This document shows, piece after piece, positions 1-6,649 of a DNA stretch of 39,497 nucleotides. This DNA is from Streptomyces oryzae (GTDB lineage Bacteria; Actinomycetota; Actinomycetes; Streptomycetales; Streptomycetaceae). Numbering within the stretch: position 1 is the stretch's first letter; each line of letters starts with the position of its first letter. Below the pieces are notes generated by a model. It worked only from the letters and a program-made list of their open reading frames with translations. It did no database searches and was not told the DNA's origin. Both the position numbers and the translations under genes were made by a program. The stretch spans positions 1-39,497 of the forward strand of contig NZ_JADKMA010000051.1 of NCBI RefSeq assembly GCF_017676365.1, read 5' to 3'.

Positions 1-25
1 CCCCCCACCCCACGACCGAGGACGC

Positions 26-751
26 GTGATGCCGGTGCCGGAGCCCACCACCACGCTGCTCGTCATCGCCAAGGAGCCACGCGCGGGCCGCGCCAAGACC
101 CGCCTCGCGCCCGCCTTCACCCCGCACGGCGCAGCCGCACTCGCCGCCGCCGCGCTCACCGACACCCTGTGCGCCGTACTGGCGGCGCCCGCGCGCCGCC
201 GCGTCCTGGTGCTGGACGGCAGCCCGGGGCCCTGGCTCCCGGAGCCCGCGGAGGGCGGCGCGCCCCTCGAGATCGTGCCGCAGGCGGACGGCGGCCTGGA
301 CGAGCGGCTGGCCGCGGCGTTCGCGCTGTGCGACGGGCCGGCGCTGCTCGTCGGCATGGACACCCCGCAGCTCACCCCCGCGTTACTCGAGCCCGCGACC
401 CGGCCGGACGCCTGGCGGCACCACGACGCCTGCTTCGGCCCCGCAGCCGACGGCGGTTTCTGGGCGCTCGGCCTGGCCGCACCGGACCCCGCACTGCTGC
501 GCGGCGTGCCCATGTCCACCGCCACCACCGGCGCGGTGCAGCGCTCCCGGCTCCTGGACGCCGGGCTGCGCGTGTGCGACCTGCCGCAGCTGCGGGACGT
601 GGACGAGCCGGACGACGCCGAAGCGGTCGCCGCCGAAGCCCCCGACAGCCTCTTCGCCGCCGAACACGCCCGCCTGCGGCGGCTGCTGGGCTCCGGGCAC
701 GCGCCGACCGGGCCGGCGGCGCCGGGCACGCCAGGGGTGAGGGGGAGGTGA
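26..751 (+). CDS. DUF2064 / TIGR04282-type GT-A fold glycosyl- or nucleotidyltransferase
   Basis: This 241-residue protein belongs to the DUF2064 family, called arsenosugar-biosynthesis glycosyltransferase by homology; real substrates in actinomycetes are mostly unknown. The N-terminal KEPRAGRAKTRL segment (about residues 16-27) matches the nucleotide-binding K-P-x-x-G-x-x-KTRL signature of GT-A fold transferases. A metal-binding acidic motif, GMDTP, lies near residue 111, and ADGGFWALG follows near 140. Translation can start at GTG 26 or ATG 29, and too little upstream sequence is present to decide. The stop overlaps the start of the next gene (GTGA at 748-751), which indicates translational coupling with the methyltransferase. 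Codon 120 (383-385) is TTA, the rare leucine codon read by bldA tRNA in Streptomyces, so expression may be developmentally limited. The family call is secure; the substrate is unknown. Confidence 0.85.
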   Translation: MMPVPEPTTTLLVIAKEPRAGRAKTRLAPAFTPHGAAALAAAALTDTLCAVLAAPARRRVLVLDGSPGPWLPEPAEGGAPLEIVPQADGGLDERLAAAFALCDGPALLVGMDTPQLTPALLEPATRPDAWRHHDACFGPAADGGFWALGLAAPDPALLRGVPMSTATTGAVQRSRLLDAGLRVCDLPQLRDVDEPDDAEAVAAEAPDSLFAAEHARLRRLLGSGHAPTGPAAPGTPGVRGR

Positions 752-1407
752 GAGCGGGTACGGGCGCCGACAGCGGCTCCTGGACCGAGGACCCCTACAC
801 CGAGGCCCTCGGCCTCGGCCGCGGCCCGCTCTATCTGCGCGGCCACGGCGGCTGGTCGCTCACCCTCGACGTGGAGCGCTGGTGCGCCGTCGCCGACGCG
901 GCCGACATGACCGTACTCGACCGCTGCCAGGGCACCGTGCTCGACATCGGCTGCGGCCCGGGCCGCCTCGTGGCCGCACTCGGCGAGTACGGGCACCCCT
1001 CGCTCGGCATCGACATCAACGCAGCGGCCGTCTCCCGCACCGTACTGCGAGGCGGACGGGCGCTGCGCCGCTCCGTCTTCGAACCCCTGCCCCCGCCCGG
1101 CGCCTGGGACACCGCGCTCCTCGTCGACGGCAACGTCGGTATCGGCGGCGACCCCGCGCTGCTGCTGCGCCGCGTCGCCCACCTGGTACGCCCCGACGGA
1201 CTGCTGCTGGTGGAGGTCGCGGGGGAGGACGTGGACGAGCGGCTTCAGGTATGGATGGAGAACGCCCGCGGCACCACGGGCACTCCGTTCCCCTGGGCGC
1301 GGCTTGGCCTCGCCGCGCTGCACCGCGTGGCCCGCGTGTCCGGCTGGTCGCCGGTGGACAGCTGGTCGAAGGACGCCCGCGACTTCGCAGCGCTGCGCCG
1401 CGACTGA
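748..1407 (+). CDS. Class I SAM-dependent methyltransferase
   Basis: This 219-residue protein is a Rossmann-fold methyltransferase. Motif I is VLDIGCGPG near residue 69, followed by the acidic GIDIN loop that binds the SAM ribose, and by a VRPDGLLLVEV segment typical of post-motif III. The open frame extends much further upstream, but GTG 748 is the credible start: it overlaps the stop of the preceding DUF2064 gene by four bases and has GGGGGAGG just upstream. The pair is therefore almost certainly one transcription unit. The acceptor substrate cannot be read from the sequence. DUF2064 transferases are often found beside methyltransferases and other glycan- or lipid-linked enzymes, so a role in modifying the same product is inferred. 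Confidence 0.85.
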   Translation: MRAGTGADSGSWTEDPYTEALGLGRGPLYLRGHGGWSLTLDVERWCAVADAADMTVLDRCQGTVLDIGCGPGRLVAALGEYGHPSLGIDINAAAVSRTVLRGGRALRRSVFEPLPPPGAWDTALLVDGNVGIGGDPALLLRRVAHLVRPDGLLLVEVAGEDVDERLQVWMENARGTTGTPFPWARLGLAALHRVARVSGWSPVDSWSKDARDFAALRRD

Positions 1408-1533
1408 GCCCGGGCCGCTGTCACCTGTGCCCGGCATCGGGGGCCGCAGCCACGGCGTGCCATGATCCAGGGGTGACCCGAGGCGGAGGCAGCGCAGCAC
1501 CGCCCGTAAGCGCCCCTCCCGAAAGGACGCCCG

Positions 1534-2583
1534 TTGAAGGGGAACTGGCCCGGCGGCACGATGCGTGCCGCCCGCATCACCGGCCTCGGACAGACCGACC
1601 TGGCCACCGTCCCGGTGCCGGAACCGGAGCCGGGCACGGTGCTGGTGCGTACCCGGTATGTGGGGATCTGCGGCACCGACCTGGAGATCCTGCACGGCAC
1701 ATCGGCCTTCCTCCAGGACGGCCGCATCACCTTCCCGCACATCTTCGGGCACGAGTGGTACGGCGAGGTGACCGCCTACGCCGACGAACCACCCGCGGAA
1801 GCCCCGCCGGTCGGCTCACTCGTCGTCGGCCGCACCATGGTGCCGTGCGGCCGCTGCCCCCAGTGCCACGCGGGGCGCGCCCAGATGTGCACCGCGCTGC
1901 GCGAGACCGGGCTGTACGGGCTGCAGGGCGCAGCCGCCGACCATGTACGGGTGCCCACGCACGCACTCACCCCGCTGCCCGCCGGACTGCCCGAACCGGC
2001 CGGTGCGCTGATCGAGCCCGCCGTCTCGGTGGTGGAGGCGTTCGAGCGGGCGCGGCTGCGGTTCGACGACCAGGTGGCCGTCATCGGGACGGGCACCATG
2101 GGCCTGCTCGCGGTCCAGTTCGCGCGCCGGTACGCGGCCAAGGTGCACGCCGTCGGCATCGACCGGCCGGGTCTCGACCTGGCGCTGCGCTGCGGCGCCG
2201 ACGCGGCCCTCCACCCCGACGAGGCGCCGCAGAACGCCTACTCCCTGGTCGTGGAGGCATCCGGCGCCGCATCCGCCTTCACCGGTGCGCTCGGCATGGC
2301 CGAGCGCGGCGGACGGGTGGCGCTGGTGGGGGTCGCCAGGGAGCCGGTCTCGTTCGTGCCGGGCGAACTCTCCCTGCAGGGGGTGGACGTGCTCGGCATC
2401 CAGCACGGCATCTCCCACTACGACCGTACGGTCGCGCTCTTCGAGCAGGGCGTCCTGGACGCGGCCCCGCTGATCGCCCGGACCTTCCCCGCCGAGTCGG
2501 CCGAGGCGGTGAGTGCGGCCTTCGCGCTGCTGGAGCAGGGCAGAAGCGGACCGCCGAAGGTCCTGTTGACCTTCGGCGGCTGA
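1534..2583 (+). CDS. Zinc-dependent medium-chain alcohol/polyol dehydrogenase
   Basis: This 349-residue MDR enzyme would oxidise an alcohol or polyol with NAD(P). Catalytic zinc ligands are visible in GICGTD, GHEW and the later ALIEP segment. The structural zinc site is the four-cysteine lobe CGRCPQCHAGRAQMC. The nucleotide-binding glycine motif is GTGTMG, followed by an acidic residue in GIDRPG. The TTG start is chosen because GAAAGGA (1521-1527) lies six bases upstream. ATG 1561 would give the more usual MRAARI N-terminus but has a poor ribosome site. The gene stands alone, 126 bases after the methyltransferase, and converges with the LPFR small protein. Substrate is not assignable; sorbitol- or threonine-dehydrogenase-like enzymes share this architecture. 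Confidence 0.85.
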   Translation: MKGNWPGGTMRAARITGLGQTDLATVPVPEPEPGTVLVRTRYVGICGTDLEILHGTSAFLQDGRITFPHIFGHEWYGEVTAYADEPPAEAPPVGSLVVGRTMVPCGRCPQCHAGRAQMCTALRETGLYGLQGAAADHVRVPTHALTPLPAGLPEPAGALIEPAVSVVEAFERARLRFDDQVAVIGTGTMGLLAVQFARRYAAKVHAVGIDRPGLDLALRCGADAALHPDEAPQNAYSLVVEASGAASAFTGALGMAERGGRVALVGVAREPVSFVPGELSLQGVDVLGIQHGISHYDRTVALFEQGVLDAAPLIARTFPAESAEAVSAAFALLEQGRSGPPKVLLTFGG

Positions 2584-2610
2584 CGGGTCACCCCTGCGGC
2601 GGTGCGCCGG

Positions 2611-2730
2611 CTAGTGCGCCGAGCGGGAGGCCCCGGCGAACAGCCGGGCCAGCGCCCGGAACGGGAGCGTGACGACGGTGGCGATTGCGCCGCCTATGGC
2701 GCGCAGCACATCTGCGATGGCGCGGAGCAT
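2611..2730 (-). CDS. LPFR-motif small protein (39 aa)
   Basis: A 39-codon frame starts at ATG 2730 with GGAGG five bases upstream and ends at TAG 2611. The product is an amphipathic, Ala/Arg/Val-rich peptide with the tetrapeptide LPFR at residues 22-25. I recognise this as the LPFR-motif small protein family common in Streptomyces. The sequence looks like a single hydrophobic helix (roughly residues 5-22) followed by a basic tail, which suggests membrane association. Function is unknown. It lies tail to tail with the dehydrogenase gene and upstream of ogt on the same strand. It is easily missed because of its length. Confidence 0.75.
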   Translation of the reverse strand: MLRAIADVLRAIGGAIATVVTLPFRALARLFAGASRSAH

Positions 2731-2801
2731 GCTGTCCTCCTTGCCGCGACGCGGTCTGTGTCCGCCTCACGGGTGACCGCCGCAGCCGGGGGCAAACCCC
2801 C

Positions 2802-3323
2802 TCACCACAGCGTCACCCCGGCACCTCCTCCCTGCGGCACGAGAGCGCCCCGCTCGAAGTCCAGGAGGTGCCGCTTGCGTTCGATGCCGCCGCCGTAGCC
2901 GGTCAGTTGCCCGGTGGACCCGATGACCCGGTGGCACGGGACGACGATGCTGATCGGGTTCCGCCCGTTGGCCAGCCCGACGGCCCGCGCGGCGCCCGGT
3001 TTGCCGATCCGTTCGGCGAGCTGCCCGTAGGAGAGCGTCCGGCCGTACGGGATTTCGCAGAGCGCGGACCACACGGTGCGCTGGAAGTCGGTGCCCTGCG
3101 GCGCGAGCGGCACGGTGAACTCCGTACGGTCTCCCGCGAAGTACTCGCCCAGCTGCTCCGTCACGTGCCCGAAGGCAGCCGTGCGCGGATCGGCTGCCCC
3201 GAAGGTCTCCTGCGCCGGCCGGTGCCGCTGCTGATCCATGTAGATGGCGGACAGCGTCCCGTCGGTGGCGACCAGGGTCAGCGGCCCGACGGGGCTGTCG
3301 ATGACGGTGTGCGTGCGGTGCAT
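2802..3323 (-). CDS. ogt: Methylated-DNA--protein-cysteine S-methyltransferase
   Basis: This 173-residue suicide repair protein transfers the alkyl group from O6-methylguanine or O4-methylthymine in DNA to its own cysteine. The acceptor is Cys130 in VVPCHRV. The preceding ANGRNPISIVVP stretch and the helix-turn-helix IPYGRTLSYGQLAERIG (about 91-107) are the canonical DNA-binding part. ATG 3323 is chosen over longer in-frame starts because GAGAAGGGA precedes it and MHRTHTVIDSPVGPL is the usual family N-terminus. It lies 85 bases from the end of the kinase gene on the same strand and could be transcribed from its own promoter there. Length fits the Ogt class without an Ada domain. Confidence 0.95.
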   Translation of the reverse strand: MHRTHTVIDSPVGPLTLVATDGTLSAIYMDQQRHRPAQETFGAADPRTAAFGHVTEQLGEYFAGDRTEFTVPLAPQGTDFQRTVWSALCEIPYGRTLSYGQLAERIGKPGAARAVGLANGRNPISIVVPCHRVIGSTGQLTGYGGGIERKRHLLDFERGALVPQGGGAGVTLW

Positions 3324-3408
3324 GGCTCGTCCCTTCTCCGTTCCCCTCCAGTCTCGCCGCAGGCCGGACCCAGGACTGGCGGGAAAACGACATCGGGCTC
3401 CGGAGCTC

Positions 3409-4875
3409 TCACCCCTCCCAGCGGACCCTCGCAGCGCTGACCCGCCCGCGGTACTCCGCGTAGCCGCGCTCGTACCGGTCACGGTCGGCCTCCTCCGGCT
3501 CGACCAGCCGGTACCCGGTGTGCCACCGCTCCTCGTCGACGGGGTCGCCCAGCGCGGCGCGGGCGACGACGGCCGCGCCCTTGGCCCCGACCTCCGTCTC
3601 GGCCGGCACCCGCACCGGGCGGCCGAGGATGCCCGCGAAGGCCCGCATCCAGCCCTGGGAGCGGGTGCCGCCGCCGCACGCTGCCAGTGTCCGGGACAGC
3701 CCGGCGGTCTCCAGGCAGTGCCGGGCCGCGTAGCCGACCGCCTCGCACATGGCCCGCACCAGGTCGGCGCGGTCGTGCGCCAGTGACATGCCCTCGAACG
3801 AGGCCCGCGCCGCCGGAGCCACGAACGGCGCCCGCTCGCCCGCCTCGGACAGGAACGGCAGCGCGACCACTCCCCGGGCCCCGGCCGGGCTCTTGTCCAG
3901 CAGCGTATCCAGGTCGTCGGTCGAGGCGCCGACCACCCCGAGCGCCCAGTCGATCCCGGCGGTACCGACCATCGCGGGCAGTGCGCGCAGCCAGCGGTCG
4001 GTCTCGGGGGTGCACAGCCACATCCCGGCCGGTTCGCCGTCCGGGTCGCGGTCCGTACGGTCGGTGAGCACCTGGCAGGCGAGCGTGGTGCCCACCGTCA
4101 GCAGTCCGTCGCCGGTCTCCCGTACGCCGCTGCCGATGGCGCAGGCGGGCAGATCGTACGGTCCTGAGGTGACCGGCAGCCCGGCTGGCAGGCCCAGCAG
4201 TGCGGCTCCCTCCCGGCCGAGGGACAGCACGGCGCGCGGTGCGGCGGGGGCCGGCAGCAGGTGAGCCGGATCCGCGATGCCGCAGGCGGCCAGCGCGGCG
4301 GGGGAGTACTCGCGGGTGGCGGGGTCGAGGAAGGGCAGGGTGGCGTCGGAGGCGTCCACGCTGACCGTGCCGGTCAGCCGCTGCGCCACGGCGTCGACGC
4401 AGTACCCAGCGACCGCCGCGCGCTCCAGCGTCTCGGGCTCGTGCTCGCGCAGCCACGCCAGCAGGGGCGCGTGGCAGCCGGGGAACATCCCCGAGCCGGT
4501 GTGCCGGAAGACCTCGGCCACGGTGCCGTCCCGCTGCCAGCGGCCGACAAGCGACGCCGCGCGGCCGTCCATCCAGGAGATCATGCGCCGTACCGGACGG
4601 CCCTCCGCGTCGCGCAGCCACAGCCCGTCGCCCTGGCCGGTCAGCGCGAGCGCCGCGGGCGGTGCGGGCAGCGCCGCGGCGACCTCCCTGACCACCTCGG
4701 CGACGCCTGCCAGCACCTCCTCCAGGTCCTGCTCGACGACGCCACCGGGCTCGTGCAGCAGCGTGGAGCGCCGTGCCGCCGCGTGCAGTCGGTTGCCGTC
4801 GCGATCGAAGGCGACGGCCTTGGTGACGGAGGTGCCGATGTCGACACCGATGATCGCCCCAGCGGTTTCAGTCAT
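3409..4875 (-). CDS. FGGY-family carbohydrate kinase (LyxK/erythritol-kinase-like)
   Basis: This 488-residue kinase should phosphorylate a ketopentose, polyol or related sugar with ATP. The N-terminal VDIGTSVTKA (11-20) is the ATPase-fold phosphate-1 motif. Asp241 in SGPYDLPAC sits where the catalytic base lies, and the phosphate-2/adenosine segment is LAACGGGTRSQGW. The region GQGDGLWLRDAEGRPV followed by WLREHEPE resembles E. coli LyxK and bacterial erythritol kinases more than xylulokinase or glycerol kinase; this is recalled similarity, not a search result. ATG 4875 is chosen because GGAAGG lies upstream. It is divergent from the histidine phosphatase across a 165-base region carrying a candidate DeoR operator. 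Exact substrate is uncertain. Confidence 0.85.
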   Translation of the reverse strand: MTETAGAIIGVDIGTSVTKAVAFDRDGNRLHAAARRSTLLHEPGGVVEQDLEEVLAGVAEVVREVAAALPAPPAALALTGQGDGLWLRDAEGRPVRRMISWMDGRAASLVGRWQRDGTVAEVFRHTGSGMFPGCHAPLLAWLREHEPETLERAAVAGYCVDAVAQRLTGTVSVDASDATLPFLDPATREYSPAALAACGIADPAHLLPAPAAPRAVLSLGREGAALLGLPAGLPVTSGPYDLPACAIGSGVRETGDGLLTVGTTLACQVLTDRTDRDPDGEPAGMWLCTPETDRWLRALPAMVGTAGIDWALGVVGASTDDLDTLLDKSPAGARGVVALPFLSEAGERAPFVAPAARASFEGMSLAHDRADLVRAMCEAVGYAARHCLETAGLSRTLAACGGGTRSQGWMRAFAGILGRPVRVPAETEVGAKGAAVVARAALGDPVDEERWHTGYRLVEPEEADRDRYERGYAEYRGRVSAARVRWEG

Positions 4876-4924
4876 GGCCGTTCGCCTTCCAGTCCCGGCA
4901 GCTCGCGCTGCTCTCCACACTCTC

Positions 4925-4951
4925 CACATCGAGGTTGTTATATTTATAGCG
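4925..4951. promoter_or_regulatory. Candidate DeoR-family operator between kinase and phosphatase genes
   Basis: CACATCGAG (4925-4933) is followed by an unusually AT-rich dyad, TGTTATATTTATAGCG (4936-4951), whose halves are roughly inverted. The same CACATCGAG followed by a matching TGT-A-ATT pattern occurs upstream of the second kinase at 6606-6630. The box lies in the divergent promoter region, about 50 bases from the kinase start and 90 from the phosphatase start, so one regulator could control both directions. Its dyad resembles the TGTTAGAA-type half sites known for E. coli DeoR. Binding by the DeoR protein encoded at 5729-6529 is inferred. Confidence 0.55.
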
Positions 4952-5040
4952 CTCTACGTGAAGAAGCCCAATGGGCCGGCAGTGTGCGCCTCGCCGCACC
5001 CGCACTCCCACGGCACCGCACCGACAGTCCTGGAGGACGT

Positions 5041-5715
5041 ATGACCGCCCGGCTCCTGCTCGTACGGCACGGCCAGACCGTCTGGCACGCGGAGAACCGC
5101 TACGCCGGCATCTCCGACATCGCACTGACCGACGCGGGGCGGCGGCAGGCGGAGCAGCTCGCGGAGTGGGCGGTTGTGCGCTCCAGGCAGCAGCCCATCG
5201 CCGCTGTCGTCAGCTCGCCGCTGGAGCGCGCCCGGCACACCGCCGAGCCCGCGGCCCGCGCGCTGGGAGTGGTGCCCGGGGTGCACGAGGGGCTGCGCGA
5301 GGCCGGCTTCGGCTGGGGCGAGGGCCGCACCATCGCGGAGATGACCGCCGACGACCCGGAGCTGGTGCGCGCCTTCCGCCAGGACGCGGAGACCGGTTCC
5401 TTCCCCGGCTCCGAGCCGCCCACCGCCGTCGCGCCGCGGGTGTGCGGAGCGCTGCGCGAGGTGGCGGCGGCACACGAGGGGCAGACGGTGCTGGTGGTCG
5501 CGCACAACACCGCCTTCCGTATCGCCCTGTGCGCGATGCTCGGCATCCCGGTTGGCCGCTACCGGCTCGTACTGCCCCGGCTCGACAACGCCGCGGTCAC
5601 CGAGATCGAGGTGTCCGGCGACCGTACGGCGCTGCGGTCGCTGAACGTGCCGACGGGCACCGGCGCTTCGGCCGCCGGGCCCACTCCGCTCGCGGCCCCC
5701 ACGACCGCGGGCTGA
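5041..5715 (+). CDS. Histidine phosphatase (phosphoglycerate-mutase-like)
   Basis: This 224-residue protein has the RHG signature LVRHGQTVWH at residues 6-15, which carries the phosphorylated histidine. The second conserved arginine is in SSPLERARHTAEP and the second active-site histidine in VVAHNTAFRIA. Such enzymes hydrolyse sugar phosphates, phosphoglycerates or nucleotide-related phosphates. ATG 5041 has GGAGGA immediately upstream. The DeoR gene begins 13 bases after the stop, so the two are probably co-transcribed. A phosphatase next to two sugar kinases suggests it removes phosphate from a dead-end or excess sugar phosphate, or runs a later dephosphorylation; this is inference. The last 20 residues are Pro/Ala/Thr-rich and probably disordered. 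Confidence 0.88.
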   Translation: MTARLLLVRHGQTVWHAENRYAGISDIALTDAGRRQAEQLAEWAVVRSRQQPIAAVVSSPLERARHTAEPAARALGVVPGVHEGLREAGFGWGEGRTIAEMTADDPELVRAFRQDAETGSFPGSEPPTAVAPRVCGALREVAAAHEGQTVLVVAHNTAFRIALCAMLGIPVGRYRLVLPRLDNAAVTEIEVSGDRTALRSLNVPTGTGASAAGPTPLAAPTTAG

Positions 5716-5728
5716 GCGGGGAGGCGCG

Positions 5729-6529
5729 ATGACGAACCCGGGAACCCCCGCCGGCGCGGCCCGCTCGCAGGAGAGCCGCAGACAGCGCATTGCCGAGCAC
5801 GTGGTCCAGCACGGCACGGTGAGCGTCAGCCGGCTCGCCGAGACCATGGGCGTCAGCGTGATGACCGTGCACCGCGATCTGGACGCGCTGGCCAGACGCG
5901 GGGTGCTGCGGCGCTTCCGCGGCGGCGCCTCGGCGCTGCCCACCAGCGTCTTCGAGAGCAATCTCGACTACCGGCTGGGCGTCCATGTGGCGCAGAAGGA
6001 GGCCGTGGCACAGGCCGCGGCCGAGCTGGTCGAGCCCGGTATGTCGGTGATGCTGGACGACTCCACCTCCGTGCTGGCGCTGGCCGCGCTGCTGCGCGAG
6101 AGGACACCGCTGACCGTGCTGACCAATGCGCGCCGGGTGGTGGACGTCTTCGCCGGGTGCGAGGAGATCCGGCTCATCGCCCTGGGCGGTGAGTACTCGC
6201 ACACCCACGACTCCTTCCTCGGGGTGCCCTGTGTGGAGGCCATCGAGGCGATGTCCGTCGATCTGGTGCTGGTGAGCACATCGGCCATGAACGGCCATAT
6301 GACCTTCCATCAGGAGCAGGACGTGGTGCTCGTCAAGCGGGCCATGCTCGCCTCCGGTGCCCGTACGGCGCTGCTGATGGACCACTCCAAGGTGGCGCGC
6401 ACCGCGCTGCACCGGCTGTGCCCGGTGTCCGACTTCGACCACGTCGTGGTGGACGACGGGGTGCCGGGCCAGCTGCTGACCGAGCTGCGCGAGCACACCG
6501 ACGTCCGGGTCGCCGAGGTGAGCGGCTGA
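5729..6529 (+). CDS. DeoR-family transcriptional regulator
   Basis: This 266-residue protein has an N-terminal winged helix-turn-helix (about 17-70), with the recognition segment GVSVMTVHRDLDALARRG and wing LRRFRGGAS. The C-terminal DeoR sensor domain includes MLDDSTSVLALA, TVLTNARRVVD, and the later LLMDHSKVARTAL, which normally binds a phosphorylated sugar. Members usually repress sugar catabolic genes until a sugar-phosphate intermediate accumulates. GGGAGG precedes ATG 5729. It sits between the phosphatase and the second kinase, and CACATCGAG boxes occur in both flanking control regions, so it most likely regulates itself and both kinases. A hairpin follows its stop. Confidence 0.92.
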   Translation: MTNPGTPAGAARSQESRRQRIAEHVVQHGTVSVSRLAETMGVSVMTVHRDLDALARRGVLRRFRGGASALPTSVFESNLDYRLGVHVAQKEAVAQAAAELVEPGMSVMLDDSTSVLALAALLRERTPLTVLTNARRVVDVFAGCEEIRLIALGGEYSHTHDSFLGVPCVEAIEAMSVDLVLVSTSAMNGHMTFHQEQDVVLVKRAMLASGARTALLMDHSKVARTALHRLCPVSDFDHVVVDDGVPGQLLTELREHTDVRVAEVSG

Positions 6530-6536
6530 CCGGTGG

Positions 6537-6572
6537 CCTCGCGCGCGGCGACATCGCCGATACGGCGCGAGG
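6537..6572 (+). terminator. Hairpin downstream of the deoR gene
   Basis: CCTCGCGC (6537-6544) and GCGCGAGG (6565-6572) are perfect 8-base inverted arms around a 20-base loop that itself holds a shorter GGCG/CGCC pair. The hairpin begins seven bases after the DeoR stop and ends before the operator-like repeats of the next gene. There is no T-tract, as usual in GC-rich actinobacteria. Confidence 0.5.
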
Positions 6573-6584
6573 CGGCAGCGAGCT

Positions 6585-6630
6585 GATCTCACATCGAGCA
6601 GATATCACATCGAGCGTGTGAAATTAACAC
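6585..6630. promoter_or_regulatory. Tandem repeats and dyad upstream of second kinase, candidate DeoR operator
   Basis: Two adjacent 16-base units, GATCTCACATCGAGCA (6585-6600) and GATATCACATCGAGCG (6601-6616), match at 14 of 16 positions. They are followed at once by the imperfect palindrome GTGTGAAATTAACAC (6616-6630; 12 of 15 positions symmetric). Each unit contains CACATCGAG, also present at 4925-4933. The block ends about 20 bases before the kinase ATG at 6650, where bound repressor could block transcription. The AT-rich dyad may also include promoter elements. Confidence 0.6.
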
Positions 6631-6649
6631 TCTCACTGAAAGGTATGCC

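Noticed and set aside
882..2672. Long plus-strand open frame across the methyltransferase and dehydrogenase
   Set aside because: Arg/Ala/Pro-rich shadow in another frame of two well-supported genes.
6585..6616. Tandem 16-bp repeats as a CRISPR-like array
   Set aside because: Only two units, no spacers between them and no cas genes; their place before a kinase gene fits an operator.
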